Counted from the first letter of the stretch, positions 15,787 through 25,061 are shown. The stretch: 64,000 nt of DNA from Gymnodinialimonas sp. 202GB13-11 (GCF_040932485.1 NZ_JBFRBH010000001.1:3584212-3648211); one strand, 5' to 3'. Notes: generated from the letters alone by a model not told the origin. Made by a program: numbers and translations.

Positions 15787-16797
15787 TTAGTTGCCCTGAG
15801 CTTCGGCGAGGGTGCTCAGCACGAGGTCATAGAGTTCCTGTGCCGGAAGGCCTTGTCCGGCCATTTCCTCGATCCATGCTGCGTGCAGCGGAGTCGCCGC
15901 CTCGCGGAAGGCGTCGAGTTCGGCTTGATCAATCTCAACCCGCTCAACACCGTTTTCCTCAAGGACACCGTCCCAACGCTCAATGAGTTCGGCGTAGTTG
16001 GCGAGGTAATGATCGAGCGACTCTTCAATGGCGCCATCAAGCGCAGCACGATGCTCGTCCGACAGATCCTCATAAGCGTCGATATTCACGACGACAGGGC
16101 AGTTCACGGTGCCTGGGTTGAGGTTCGCGGTCCACCAATCGGCTTCGTTGATGGTGCCGAACGACAGGTGCGCGTGCTGTGCAAACGCCACGGTATCGAC
16201 AACGCCACCCTGCATGGCCTGGAAGGCTTCGGTTGCGGTCACCGAAGTCGGCACGCCGCCCACAGCCTCAAACGCACGACCGAGGCCGCCGGTGGCACGT
16301 ACGCGCATCCCGTCGAAGTCTGCCAGCGTCGCAGGTGGCTCGCCGGTGCCGACGAGGTTGTACTGGGGCATGGGCGAAGTCATCAGAAGCATCGCGTTCC
16401 ACTGCGCCATTTCCTCGGCCACGGCGGGATGATTGTAGACGGCGGTGGCGACGGCGACTTCCTCTTCCAGCGTGTTCACGCCAAGGAACGGCAGCTCCAG
16501 CACGGTGATCGCGCGGTTCTTGTCGGCGTGGTAGCCGGCGCAGAACTGTGCCATCTCGAATGCGCCGATGGAGATGCCATCGAGGTTTTCACGGTTCGAG
16601 GACAGGCCACCGTAGGAAATGTTCAGAGTGAATTCGCCACCCGTGCGCTCATCCAGCAGCTCTGCCAGACGCTCAACATGTTCGGTAAACGCGCGGCGCT
16701 GACCCCAAAGGGACACGTTCCATTCGACTGCGAAGGCCTCGGAACCAATAGTGATGGCAAGGGTTGCGAGAGCCGTGCGGCTCAGAAGCTTTTGCAT
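15787..16797 (-). CDS. dctP: TRAP transporter substrate-binding protein, DctP type (336 aa)
   Basis: This periplasmic receptor delivers the substrate to DctQM. A Sec signal peptide spans about residues 1-21 (KLLSRTALATLAITIGSEAFA). The conserved arginine that binds substrate carboxylates lies in GMRVRATGG. I start at the ATG at 16797, which has GGGAGGACATC just upstream; a longer frame to 16893 has no leader character. It is the first gene of the dctPQM operon and follows dctBD on the same strand, consistent with control by that two-component system. Confidence 0.9.
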   Translation of the reverse strand: MQKLLSRTALATLAITIGSEAFAVEWNVSLWGQRRAFTEHVERLAELLDERTGGEFTLNISYGGLSSNRENLDGISIGAFEMAQFCAGYHADKNRAITVLELPFLGVNTLEEEVAVATAVYNHPAVAEEMAQWNAMLLMTSPMPQYNLVGTGEPPATLADFDGMRVRATGGLGRAFEAVGGVPTSVTATEAFQAMQGGVVDTVAFAQHAHLSFGTINEADWWTANLNPGTVNCPVVVNIDAYEDLSDEHRAALDGAIEESLDHYLANYAELIERWDGVLEENGVERVEIDQAELDAFREAATPLHAAWIEEMAGQGLPAQELYDLVLSTLAEAQGN

Positions 16798-16900
16798 GAT
16801 GTCCTCCCTAGATGTCATGCGATCATGATGTGACGCGAAGTATGCGGCCTGTTTCAGGCTCTGTTTATGAAGAAATCCGCGCCGCGTCGGCACTGTGCTC

Positions 16901-16914
16901 TGCGGATATCCGCA
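16901..16914. promoter_or_regulatory. 14-bp perfect palindrome, candidate DctD binding site
   Basis: TGCGGATATCCGCA is a perfect palindrome about 105 nt upstream of the dctP ATG, just after the dctD stop. From memory it resembles the dyad reported for rhizobial DctD upstream activating sites (TGTGCGGAAATCCGCACA-like). I see no clear sigma-54 -24/-12 element between it and dctP. Confidence 0.55.
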
Positions 16915-16917
16915 AAG

Positions 16918-18258
16918 CTATAGCAGAGCGTCCTTGTCGAGGCCAAGTTTCACGATTTTCTCGTTCAGGGTCCTGCGGCCAATCCCCAGTGCATCTGCGA
17001 CGTCATCCATCCGCCCGGCGTTCGCGGAAATGGATTTCGCAATCATCTCCCGCTCCAACTCAGCGACGGCGGCGCGCAAAGTTTCCGGGCGTGCATCGTC
17101 CTCAAGGTCGGGCTTAATTGCTAGTGCTAAGCTGCCCGTTCCTTGACGAGCGGCAAGCACCCTGCGTTCCGCCACGGCCCGCAATTCGCGCACATTGCCG
17201 GGCCAATCATGGGCAAGGGCCGCTGCAAGATCCGCAGCCGTCACGTCCGGCGCTGTGACACCGTAGACCACCGACAATTGGCCGATGAAATGCGCCAGCA
17301 GTGGCCGCAGGTCTTCCTGCCGGTGGCGAAGTGGCGGAAGTTCAAGCGAAAATGTGTTCAACCGATAAAGCAGGTCTTCCCGAAAACGCCCGGACGCAAC
17401 CGCGTCTGCCACGTTTTCATTCGTTGCTGAAATCACCCTAAGGCTTACCGGCACAGGTGCGCTAGCCCCCTCTGGCGTCACTGCGCCCTCTTCCAATACC
17501 CGTAAGAATTGCGCCTGAACTTCGGATGGGCAGGCACAGACCTCATCAAGGAATAGCGTGCCTCCATCAGCCTGCAGAATGCGACCGTTCAAATGACCTT
17601 CCGTGCCAAACATCTCAGGCACAAAGGTGTCAGGCGATAGCAGCGCGCAATTGATTGCCACGAACGGTTGATCAGACGCAGGTCCAAGGTCATGCAGCGC
17701 GCGGGCCACCAGATCCTTACCAGTTCCGGTCTCGCCCGTGACCAGAACCGGCGCGCGCGTTTCAGCCAGATCGGCAATGCTTGTACGAAGAGCGCGCAGC
17801 GATGGTGATGTTCCGACCAGGATGCGATCCAGCCCCGACAACTGCGCCAGTCTTTGCCGCAGGCGCTTGTTGCTGTTGCGCATTCTCGTCTGCTCCGCAG
17901 CATGGCGCAGAATGTTGAGCAATCGCCTTGGCTCGTAGGGCTTCTCGACGAACGAATATGCTCCGTTCTGCATGGCTTCGACAGCCATGGGAATGTCGCC
18001 GTGAGCCGTTACGAGGACAACGGGGACTGGGTGCCGCGATTGAACTGCGCTCAGCAGCTCCAAACCGGACATGCCAGGCATGCGGACATCGGAAAGAACC
18101 ACGTCCGCATCGAACTCATCCATGGCGGAAATCGCGCGATCAGCGCGGGCCACATCCCGGACACGCCAGCCGTCAGCCTCAAGCAACTCGACAACGGATT
18201 GGCGCATTGATCGGTCGTCTTCGACAATCAGCGCGCGGAACGGAGCGTCAGATGTCAT
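16918..18258 (-). CDS. dctD: DctD-type response regulator lacking the GAFTGA loop (446 aa)
   Basis: The domain order is receiver (about 1-125, phosphoacceptor in VVLSDVRMPG), AAA+ central domain (about 145-370; Walker A GETGTGKD, Walker B GGTLFLDEV, arginine-finger region FREDLLYRLN) and Fis-type HTH (about 405-446). Where other enhancer-binding proteins have GAFTGA, this one reads EMFGTEGHLNGRILQADGG, about eight residues shorter. GAFTGA contacts sigma-54, so this regulator probably cannot work through sigma-54, as known for Rhodobacter NtrC. It overlaps dctB by 4 nt and lies upstream of dctPQM. Confidence 0.88.
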   Translation of the reverse strand: MTSDAPFRALIVEDDRSMRQSVVELLEADGWRVRDVARADRAISAMDEFDADVVLSDVRMPGMSGLELLSAVQSRHPVPVVLVTAHGDIPMAVEAMQNGAYSFVEKPYEPRRLLNILRHAAEQTRMRNSNKRLRQRLAQLSGLDRILVGTSPSLRALRTSIADLAETRAPVLVTGETGTGKDLVARALHDLGPASDQPFVAINCALLSPDTFVPEMFGTEGHLNGRILQADGGTLFLDEVCACPSEVQAQFLRVLEEGAVTPEGASAPVPVSLRVISATNENVADAVASGRFREDLLYRLNTFSLELPPLRHRQEDLRPLLAHFIGQLSVVYGVTAPDVTAADLAAALAHDWPGNVRELRAVAERRVLAARQGTGSLALAIKPDLEDDARPETLRAAVAELEREMIAKSISANAGRMDDVADALGIGRRTLNEKIVKLGLDKDALL

Positions 18259-20024
18259 TGCGCCGCGACTTCCTCTGCCATGCGTTTAGAAAGCACCATT
18301 CGAAAAACAGCCCCCTTTTTATCCTGCCGATTGCGCGCGTCCAGCCTGCCGCCGTGATCGTCCATGATGCCTGATGAAATCGCCAAACCCAGACCCATTC
18401 CCTGGCCGCTGGCACGCGTCGTCATGAACGGCTCGCGAAGTTCAACCAGTGTTGCATCGCCTAAGCCGGAACCAGTGTCAGCAACCTCGACCCACACCTC
18501 TTCTCCTTCAGCTCCGTAGCTGATTTCGAGCATTGAATGTTCGGCATCTTCCATCGCATCAACGGCATTGCGCATGATGTTCGTTAGAACCTGCTCCAAC
18601 CGCAGGCGCGAACCGCGGACCGTTATAGGAGCCTCCGGCCGCTCATGTGAAACCGTGACGCCAAACGCTTCAACTCCTGGAATCATCAATTCCAATGCTG
18701 CATCTGCGCACTCCCTCAGGTCGACGTCTTCAAAGGGTTCAGACCGAGATCTTGCGAAGAATTTCAAGTCGCGCGCGATGCCTTCCATACGATCGACCAG
18801 ACCGCCGATGGTTTGCGTCAGCTTGCTCGGACTATGTTTTATTTCGTGCGCTGCGAGTTGATTGCGCATCGCCGCAATGGGCTGGCCCAATTCGTGCGTG
18901 ACCGAGGCGGAAAGCTTTCCAAGGGCGGCCAACCGGCTTGCGCGCTCCAACTCACCGCGTGTTTCCTCAAGCCGCATTTCGGTGCGCCGCCGCTCCTCAA
19001 TTTCGCGGGCCAAGGCGGCGTTCGCGCGCCTTAATTGTACCTCTTCCTCTTCGGACCGCCGCAGGGCTTGCCCCAATCGCCTGCCCCTTTGATATTGCGC
19101 AAACAGCAGACCCAAAGCCGAGATGGCGAAAAAGGCGCCCGTCGCGAGCCACGCCCTTAGCACAGCGCTGTCGTTGCGGCGCAAGTAATGTAGTTGCCAG
19201 CTGTGCGGCAGACCCGCGTTCACGACGTGAAGGCGCCACGAGCCATCAATCTCAGCCCATCTCGGCTCAGCTTCCGCGTTCCAATCCAGTGCCTCTAGAG
19301 CTTGTCCTGGAAACTGCCGTGCCACTTCGATCCGCGCACGTTCTTCTTCTGAAAGCGGATCAAGGGCGCGGTATCGCCAAGTTGAATCAGAGGCCAGAAG
19401 GACCACGTCGTGCTGGTCCGTCAGGAAAACCTGTTCTCCGGCATCACGCCAAGCCTGCTCAAACGGGGCGAGGTTCAGCTTGAGGGCAACAACTCCGATC
19501 ACCTCACCTTCATCATCCAAGACGGGGTCCGCGATGAAGTAGCCGGGAAGTCCAGTTGTGGCTCCAATGCCGTAGAACGTGCCAGTTCCGCCGTTCAGCG
19601 CCGTCTGGAAATATGGACGGAAATCATAGGATTGTCCGACGAAGCTTCCGGCCTCATCGGCGTTGGAGGCCGCTATTGTAAGGCCGTTCGGCTCCATCAC
19701 GTAAATTGCGTCCAGCCCTGCCGCGCCTGCAAATAAGTTCAAGCGTTCATTCAGGTCCTCCAACCCGTCACCCTGAAGCCCTGAGAAGACGAACGGATCA
19801 ACGGCAAGCACCTGGGTCAGATGTTCGAAACGCTCGATCTCCGACAAAACAGTGCTGTGATAGAGTGACATGCGCGCTTCGGCGCGCTGCAGTTCCTGCG
19901 CTGTGAAATAGCGGTATGTGCCAGCCCAGACCCCCAAGGCGACAAAGAGCGCCAGCAACGCAAGCAGAGCAATTGGCGCCTTTTGCTTTCCACTACTGGA
20001 AGTTGCAGAGGGTTTGGTTTCCAC
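18255..20024 (-). CDS. dctB: DctB-type sensor histidine kinase (589 aa)
   Basis: This membrane sensor is the partner of DctD. A membrane segment at about residues 18-36 and another at about 290-310 enclose a periplasmic double-PAS-like (dCache) sensor domain. A cytoplasmic coiled region leads into the H box (LGKLSASVTHELGQPIAAMRN, about residue 375), followed by an ATPase domain with NIMRNAVDAMEDA, DTGSGLGDA and GQGMGLGLAIS. Its stop overlaps the dctD start by 4 nt. The ligand is presumably a carboxylate taken up by DctPQM (inference). Confidence 0.9.
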   Translation of the reverse strand: METKPSATSSSGKQKAPIALLALLALFVALGVWAGTYRYFTAQELQRAEARMSLYHSTVLSEIERFEHLTQVLAVDPFVFSGLQGDGLEDLNERLNLFAGAAGLDAIYVMEPNGLTIAASNADEAGSFVGQSYDFRPYFQTALNGGTGTFYGIGATTGLPGYFIADPVLDDEGEVIGVVALKLNLAPFEQAWRDAGEQVFLTDQHDVVLLASDSTWRYRALDPLSEEERARIEVARQFPGQALEALDWNAEAEPRWAEIDGSWRLHVVNAGLPHSWQLHYLRRNDSAVLRAWLATGAFFAISALGLLFAQYQRGRRLGQALRRSEEEEVQLRRANAALAREIEERRRTEMRLEETRGELERASRLAALGKLSASVTHELGQPIAAMRNQLAAHEIKHSPSKLTQTIGGLVDRMEGIARDLKFFARSRSEPFEDVDLRECADAALELMIPGVEAFGVTVSHERPEAPITVRGSRLRLEQVLTNIMRNAVDAMEDAEHSMLEISYGAEGEEVWVEVADTGSGLGDATLVELREPFMTTRASGQGMGLGLAISSGIMDDHGGRLDARNRQDKKGAVFRMVLSKRMAEEVAAQ

Positions 20025-20099
20025 AGTGATACTCTCTGACCGTTGTTGTGCAGGGCTAGCAGACTTCGCAATGCGACGACATGATTGGATCGAAGCGGG

Positions 20100-20501
20100 T
20101 CAATCCACCCTGTTCCAGGTTTGGCCACCACATATCACGCCACCGAACACACAACCCGAAACCCGTAACTGGTTTGCGCCGCGAAAGCGCAGTCTAGACT
20201 GGTAGACACGCCCATTTTCAACATCAAGCAATGTGCCGCCAGCGAATTGCGAACCGTCCCACTGCATGCCTTGGACCAACACTGTGCCAAAGTATTCTGA
20301 GTTCACGTTCGCACCACCACCCCCAACAAGCGTGCCGCAATAATGCCCTCCGCACTGGGCAAAACGCACGAACCCCCAAGACCCATCGCGCGCTCCGGTT
20401 TGCCATACGCCGTCCAAAGCGTGGGGCGGTGACGCGGTTTGCGCGATAGCGTTCTGCGTGGGAAGCAGCAGGAGCATTATCAAAACGAGCAAGTGCTTCA
20501 T
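20100..20501 (-). CDS. Secreted DUF2147-type small protein (133 aa)
   Basis: A signal peptide spans about residues 1-20 (KHLLVLIMLLLLPTQNAIAQ). The mature part has the DUF2147 layout: GVWQTGARDGSWGFVRFAQCGG near the start in consecutive segments, CGTLVGGGG, and a C-terminal WNRVD. Four cysteines could form disulfides. I start at 20501, which overlaps the stop of the histidine-kinase gene by 4 nt (ATGA), so the protein is coupled to it. Function unknown. Confidence 0.72.
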   Translation of the reverse strand: MKHLLVLIMLLLLPTQNAIAQTASPPHALDGVWQTGARDGSWGFVRFAQCGGHYCGTLVGGGGANVNSEYFGTVLVQGMQWDGSQFAGGTLLDVENGRVYQSRLRFRGANQLRVSGCVFGGVICGGQTWNRVD

Positions 20502-22021
20502 GCAGATGCCTCCGTCGAGACCGCTGGAATCGTGACCGTTACGCAAGTCACGTTGGCCTCGCTTTGCGGCGTTGCGATCTGAAGCCCCGCACGTTTGGCT
20601 TGCTCCTCGACGATAGCAAGGCCAAGCCCGCTCCCGCTTGATCCTTCACCCTTTTCCCATTCCTTATGCGAAAGATTTGCGGCGCCAGGATTGCTGATTG
20701 CGAAAACGTATCCCGCGGGCGTTGAACGGCCCTGAACCTCGATGTCACCCGGCGTCCCATGCGCGATAGCGTTCGACATCACGTTGCAAAGAATGCGCAT
20801 CAGGGCCAGGGGTTGGGTCTCCAGCGGGGACTGGGAGACGTCCATCGCAAGATGTAGACCACGCTTTTTCGCATCCCCCTCGAACATACGCTTCAGGGTC
20901 TCCCCAATCTGCGCGGATTGCACCTGCTCGTGTCCTTCCGGGGGAATCCGTTCTTGCCGGGCCAGCGGTTGCGCATCGTTCTCGGCTTCAGCGATATAGC
21001 TTGAGGCCAACTCATCCAGATAATTCAGAGAGTTCTGTAGATGGTCTTTCGTGTCGCTTGGCATATCGCGTGACAACGCGGCAAACGACGTTCTCAGCGA
21101 AGAAAGAGGTTGGCGAATGTCATGGGACGCTGTTGCCAGTCGCATGTTTCTAGTATGCGCCATCTCGACAGCGGCACGATGGTTTTCTTGGGCGATCAGA
21201 AGCTCTTCGTTTATGCGCGCTTTCTCTTCGGCCCGCTCCAGCGCCTCCTGCACCGCCAATTCCCGATCTGATTTCAGAATAAAGATGTTGCGTATGAAAA
21301 GCGCACCAAATCCGATGGTGATAGCCGCAATCAGAAAACGATTGATGGCGACAGTCAGATCAACACCGTCAAAACCGCCCGCAATCAAAAACGATCCGGC
21401 TAACAGCACGCAGGTCAGGAGCACCCAGATCAGGTTGCGGATGATGGTATCGTACCCACCGCGCAGCCTGGAAAAGGTTGAGACAGGGACAAAATGCGCG
21501 GCCGCGACAGTGCACCCGGACAGGCTGAACAGCAGGTACTGAAGCTCAAATGGTTGACCCAGTCCAACAATCCACAGAACCCAGATACCCAGCGCAGCGA
21601 CCCTATACGGCACCTTTAGCGATGCCCATTTGTGATCTTTGGGAATGGTCTGAGCAGCCACCAAGAAATTGATGGTGAGCATCGCGTATCCGCAAATGAT
21701 CAGATTTTCGGATGAAACATCGAGGCCGGACCAAACGACCCCGGTAATGTTCTGTTCAAACAACGCGATGTAGACGAGTCCCAATAGCACTAGAACCGTA
21801 TAGGCCGCCCAAACCCATTGTCTGAGCGATACCGCGATTGCGACCAAGACGCCCAGAACCGAAAGGTTGGCCAGTGAAAATGCAGCGGCGGCAATCGCAC
21901 CCTCGGCCACATCCCCCAGCGGTTGAGGCGGCACATCAAACGTTACGGAGCCACCCGGTATGGCAGTTGTGGCCGCAAGGGCCGCAAACGTTAGGCCGAT
22001 GATCTTATTCAGCTTTGTCAA
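20498..22021 (-). CDS. Membrane sensor histidine kinase (about 507 aa)
   Basis: The N-terminal half (to about residue 240) has about seven hydrophobic segments. A coiled-coil linker (ELAVQEALERAEEKARINEE) precedes the H box (ATASHDIRQPLSSLRTSF) and an ATPase domain (NVMSNAIAHG, then GEGSSGSGLGLAIVEEQA). No ATG fits a good start; I choose the TTG at 22019-22021, preceded by GAGG, because longer frames enter the divergent regulator. It faces the LuxR-type regulator at 22087, its likely partner, and is coupled to the DUF2147 gene. The signal is unknown. Confidence 0.8.
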   Translation of the reverse strand: MTKLNKIIGLTFAALAATTAIPGGSVTFDVPPQPLGDVAEGAIAAAAFSLANLSVLGVLVAIAVSLRQWVWAAYTVLVLLGLVYIALFEQNITGVVWSGLDVSSENLIICGYAMLTINFLVAAQTIPKDHKWASLKVPYRVAALGIWVLWIVGLGQPFELQYLLFSLSGCTVAAAHFVPVSTFSRLRGGYDTIIRNLIWVLLTCVLLAGSFLIAGGFDGVDLTVAINRFLIAAITIGFGALFIRNIFILKSDRELAVQEALERAEEKARINEELLIAQENHRAAVEMAHTRNMRLATASHDIRQPLSSLRTSFAALSRDMPSDTKDHLQNSLNYLDELASSYIAEAENDAQPLARQERIPPEGHEQVQSAQIGETLKRMFEGDAKKRGLHLAMDVSQSPLETQPLALMRILCNVMSNAIAHGTPGDIEVQGRSTPAGYVFAISNPGAANLSHKEWEKGEGSSGSGLGLAIVEEQAKRAGLQIATPQSEANVTCVTVTIPAVSTEASA

Positions 22022-22086
22022 AGGCGCCTCGTCATATACGGTTTTGCCAAATTCGGACGATCTGTTTGCTGCAGGGCTGAGCGACC

Positions 22087-22728
22087 ATGAAACGTTATAC
22101 CGGAATGCTTGCGGATGATCACAGGATTGTTCGAATGGGACTGAGAGGCGCCCTCGAACAGATGGCTCAAGACACGCCGATCGAAATTGTAGCTGAGGCC
22201 GAAGACGGGCTGCAGACAATTGAGGCAGTCAAAGCACACCGCCCTGACCTTTTGATCCTCGACGTGTCCATGCCGGTGGCATCGGGTGCCGAGATCGTCG
22301 TCGATATTCAGCGATGGAGCCCGGATACAAAGATCGTTGTTTACTCGGCAGTGACATCGCCGGGTTTGCTTGCCCATTTGATCGAAGCAGGTGTGCATGG
22401 GCTGTTTGCGAAAGGGTCCGACGCATCGCTTATGCTTGACGCCCTTCCGCTGATTTTGCGGGGTGGGTCGAGGATTGACCCGTCCATCCTTGATATTGTC
22501 CGAGATGCGCCTGAACCCGCGGTCCTGACTGCGCGTGAGCGGCAAACACTCAATATGGTGCTTGCGGGGCGAACCAACGCGGAAGTGGCGGAGTTGATGG
22601 GGATCAGCCCGAAGACAGCCGAAAAGCACCGCGCCAGCATGATGGCAAAGCTGGAGGTGCGGAGCCTGTCCGAGCTTATGGCCAAAGCCTTGCAGGACGG
22701 CCTGATTGAGCAGCATGGCGTGATGTAA
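22087..22728 (+). CDS. NarL/LuxR-type response regulator (213 aa)
   Basis: The receiver domain spans about 1-125, with the acidic pair D10/D11 and the phosphoacceptor D59 in LLILDVSMP. A LuxR-type HTH follows at about 145-210 (LTARERQTLNMVLAGRTNAEVAELMG in consecutive segments, then TAEKHRASMMAKL). It is divergent from the histidine kinase across 65 nt, the usual arrangement for a two-component pair. The secreted protein at 22902 on the same strand is a possible target. Confidence 0.88.
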   Translation: MKRYTGMLADDHRIVRMGLRGALEQMAQDTPIEIVAEAEDGLQTIEAVKAHRPDLLILDVSMPVASGAEIVVDIQRWSPDTKIVVYSAVTSPGLLAHLIEAGVHGLFAKGSDASLMLDALPLILRGGSRIDPSILDIVRDAPEPAVLTARERQTLNMVLAGRTNAEVAELMGISPKTAEKHRASMMAKLEVRSLSELMAKALQDGLIEQHGVM

Positions 22729-22739
22729 GGGTAAAGGAT

Positions 22740-22765
22740 GGTTCGTCGGTTTCATTCGTCGAACC
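22740..22765 (+). terminator. Weak hairpin after the response-regulator gene
   Basis: GGTTCGTCG and CGTCGAACC form a stem with one mismatch and an 8-nt loop starting 12 nt after the stop codon. No T tract follows, so termination would be weak or Rho-assisted. Confidence 0.35.
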
Positions 22766-22788
22766 TAAAAGGTGCTGTGCGTCACTCA

Positions 22789-22808
22789 TATGGGGAGTCA
22801 CCCCCATA
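22789..22808. promoter_or_regulatory. Inverted repeat upstream of the secreted protein
   Basis: TATGGGG and CCCCATA form a perfect 7-bp dyad separated by 6 nt, about 95 nt before the ATG at 22902. It is a candidate operator for the neighbouring LuxR-type regulator. Confidence 0.4.
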
Positions 22809-22901
22809 CGTCAGGGTTCACGTTGCAGGTAGGTATGGCGCATCGGTTGCTGAACGCGACCCTGACAAGCCAAAACACCTGATTTCAAGGACCCCTTCAA
22901 A

Positions 22902-23330
22902 ATGAAACTCTTTTCAAAAACTTCGCCCCGTACCGCAATTGTGGCTGCTGCTTTGGCTGCCACGGCACTTTCCGCAACTGCACCGGCGGCGCAAACCTTC
23001 CAGCCCGGTTACATCCAAACACTGAATGTCACCTCAACGCGTGGCGCCAGCGAAATGGATCAATTCTACAACCCTGGCACGGGTTCCACAGCTTTGACCC
23101 GCGTGTGTGTTGTGAACCTCGGTCAAGTTCAACGCGCCTTTACCCATACAGTGCCGGGCATCAACGCATTGGTCGCACAGCCGGGCAGCCAAAGCTGCGC
23201 CAACTTTTCCTCCGCTGACCGGGTGGCATACGGGATGGTCGATGGCGCGGAACCTGCGCAAGCCAACCGCGCCATGGTCATGAACCTGGACGCCTTCTCT
23301 GGCGGCACGGTAAGTTTCGTCTGGCGCTGA
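22902..23330 (+). CDS. Small secreted protein of unknown function (142 aa)
   Basis: The N-terminus is a clear signal peptide: basic start, hydrophobic run (AIVAAALAATALSATAPAAQ), probable cleavage near residue 30. The mature domain of about 110 residues has two cysteines (in TRVCVVNLG and SQSCANF) and no recognised motif. AAGGA lies about 15 nt before the ATG. It ends at a strong hairpin shared with the urease operon. It may belong to the output of the adjacent two-component system (inference). Confidence 0.72.
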   Translation: MKLFSKTSPRTAIVAAALAATALSATAPAAQTFQPGYIQTLNVTSTRGASEMDQFYNPGTGSTALTRVCVVNLGQVQRAFTHTVPGINALVAQPGSQSCANFSSADRVAYGMVDGAEPAQANRAMVMNLDAFSGGTVSFVWR

Positions 23331-23383
23331 GCCGGACGTTCCCTGCCCGCCGCGCGCTCCGGGGCGGTGGGCAGGGGCTCAAA
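23328..23383. terminator. Strong hairpin between convergent genes
   Basis: CCCTGCCCGCC (23341-23351) pairs with GGTGGGCAGGG (23366-23376) with one G-T pair, and an outer TGAGCC/GGCTCA pair extends the stem. It lies between the convergent secreted-protein and ureG genes and could serve both strands, although neither side has a long T tract. Confidence 0.65.
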
Positions 23384-23990
23384 CCCCTCCGACTTCACAA
23401 ATCAGAGCTTTCACATCATCGACGCCGTGCCGTGACTTCAGGGTTGCGAAAACGGTCGGCTTTTCCGGCCGCATTCGCTTTGAATCCCGATCCATGATCG
23501 ACAGATCCGCCCCGACATGAGGCGCGAGATCGGTCTTGTTGATCACCAAAACATCCGACCGCGTTATCGCAGGCCCACCTTTTCGCGGAATTTCTTCGCC
23601 AGCAGCAACGTCGATCACGTAGATCGTGAAATCCGCCAATTCTGGGCTGAACGTGGCCGACAGATTATCTCCACCGCTTTCGATAAGAACCAGATCAAGG
23701 TCCGGGTGACGCGCTGACATCTCAGCGACGGCTGCGAGGTTGATAGACGCATCTTCGCGGATTGCGGTGTGCGGGCATCCCCCGGTCTCGACACCCAAAA
23801 TGCGATCCGATGGAAGCACCTGCATGCGCATCAGCGCTTCGGCATCCTCCTGTGTGTAGATGTCATTCGTAATGGCCGCGATGGAATGTGTGTCCTTGAA
23901 GGCTTCACATAGGGCAGCTGTCAGCGTTGTTTTTCCGGCACCAACGGGGCCGCCGATCCCAACCCGCAAGGGGCCATTCGGGCTGGTCAT
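23379..23990 (-). CDS. ureG: Urease accessory GTPase UreG (203 aa)
   Basis: UreG is the SIMIBI-class GTPase that drives nickel delivery to urease. The P-loop [11 protein letters not shown] lies at residues 13-23, followed by the metal-binding Cys-Pro-His ([16 protein letters not shown]), [15 protein letters not shown] and the [13 protein letters not shown] guanine-specificity motif. Length is standard. The start overlaps the ureF stop by 4 nt; ureG is the last gene of the operon. Confidence 0.97.
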   Translation of the reverse strand: MTSPNGPLRVGIGGPVGAGKTTLTAALCEAFKDTHSIAAITNDIYTQEDAEALMRMQVLPSDRILGVETGGCPHTAIREDASINLAAVAEMSARHPDLDLVLIESGGDNLSATFSPELADFTIYVIDVAAGEEIPRKGGPAITRSDVLVINKTDLAPHVGADLSIMDRDSKRMRPEKPTVFATLKSRHGVDDVKALICEVGGV

Positions 23991-24634
23991 GTTCTGAATA
24001 TCCTCGAATATTGGGTTTCATGCCGCATCGACGCAATGTCACCGATGAACGCGGTTGAACTGAGACGTGAGAGATCGCCGTCCGCTGCATCTTCGGCGAC
24101 GTCGCAACAGGTCGCCGCAAGGTCCCTCAAAAGGCCTTGAGCCTCGGTCTGGCCGATGGGGGCCAGCCGTTGCGCGCAAGCTATCAGGTTCGACATCATG
24201 GCTTGCAACGCCACGCGAAGGGTGAGGTTCAGCGGCAGGCCTTGCAGCTTTGCAGCACGCCCGAGTGCCACAGGATAAGTCAGTTTCCCGGTTGCTTGCG
24301 CCCAGACTGCGTCCGTCACTTTCCCGAAGGCCACGCCAATCTGTTCTGTTTCCAACAGTCTCTCCCGCGATGGGCAGAACGCGCGTGCGGTTGCGTCGAT
24401 GTCGATCACGTCCTCAGCGGTTTCGGCATGCCATGCTGCCGCAATGAAGCGAGCATCATTTGCCCCAGCGCCATACCGCAAAACGTCCTCAAGCCATTTA
24501 CGCAGGGCGCAGACATCGCGAACATGGCCGTCCTCAACCACCGACTCCAAGCCATGGCTATAGGCAAACGCGCCAACCGGATAGGCGGGCGACAGCCACT
24601 GCGTCAGCGTCAGGATAGGGTCGCTAATGGTCAT
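23987..24634 (-). CDS. ureF: Urease accessory protein UreF (215 aa)
   Basis: UreF helps assemble the UreDFG activation complex on apo-urease. The family N-terminus [21 protein letters not shown] is visible as consecutive segments, then a helical domain with [11 protein letters not shown] start at the ATG at 24634; a longer frame to 24712 lies inside ureE. It overlaps ureE by 11 nt and ureG by 4 nt. Confidence 0.94.
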   Translation of the reverse strand: MTISDPILTLTQWLSPAYPVGAFAYSHGLESVVEDGHVRDVCALRKWLEDVLRYGAGANDARFIAAAWHAETAEDVIDIDATARAFCPSRERLLETEQIGVAFGKVTDAVWAQATGKLTYPVALGRAAKLQGLPLNLTLRVALQAMMSNLIACAQRLAPIGQTEAQGLLRDLAATCCDVAEDAADGDLSRLSSTAFIGDIASMRHETQYSRIFRT

Positions 24635-25061
24635 GGCTGTGTGTCCGCCCATGCCCATATGCCCCGCCCTCCGGCGTGAACGGCTCATGCACGTCGCGCA
24701 GGGTTGCACCAAGCTTTTCCAGCAAATCGCGGATGACGTGATCTGGCCGGATTAGAAGCCGCTTATCTTCGATCTGACAGGGCATGTGACGATTGCCGAT
24801 ATGCCAAGCGAGCCGTGTCATGTCGCCCGTGACTTCTAGCAAATCTTCCGGTGCGGCGATCACTTCGATCAACCGCCCATCTTCCAGTTTGAAGGCATCG
24901 CCTTGGTTCAGGCTGGTGGTCTGCGCCAGATCAACGAGAAAGCGTTCGCCCCCGTCGGACGTCAGCACCTTCCGACGCAAAAAGCGGGCGTCGTAGTCCA
25001 ACGTCACTTGATCCGAGCCGTGATGGGAGTGCGTAATGCTATGGCTTTTCAGCATGGACAT
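24624..25061 (-). CDS. ureE: Urease accessory nickel chaperone UreE (145 aa)
   Basis: UreE binds nickel and passes it to UreG/urease. The peptide-binding N-terminal domain contains LTSDGGERFLVDLAQTTSL, the C-terminal domain has AWHIGNRHMPCQI with the metal-binding histidine, and a His-rich tail closes the protein ([12 protein letters not shown]). AAAGG lies 7 nt before the ATG at 25061. It follows ureC by 12 nt. Confidence 0.94.
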   Translation of the reverse strand: MSMLKSHSITHSHHGSDQVTLDYDARFLRRKVLTSDGGERFLVDLAQTTSLNQGDAFKLEDGRLIEVIAAPEDLLEVTGDMTRLAWHIGNRHMPCQIEDKRLLIRPDHVIRDLLEKLGATLRDVHEPFTPEGGAYGHGRTHSHDH

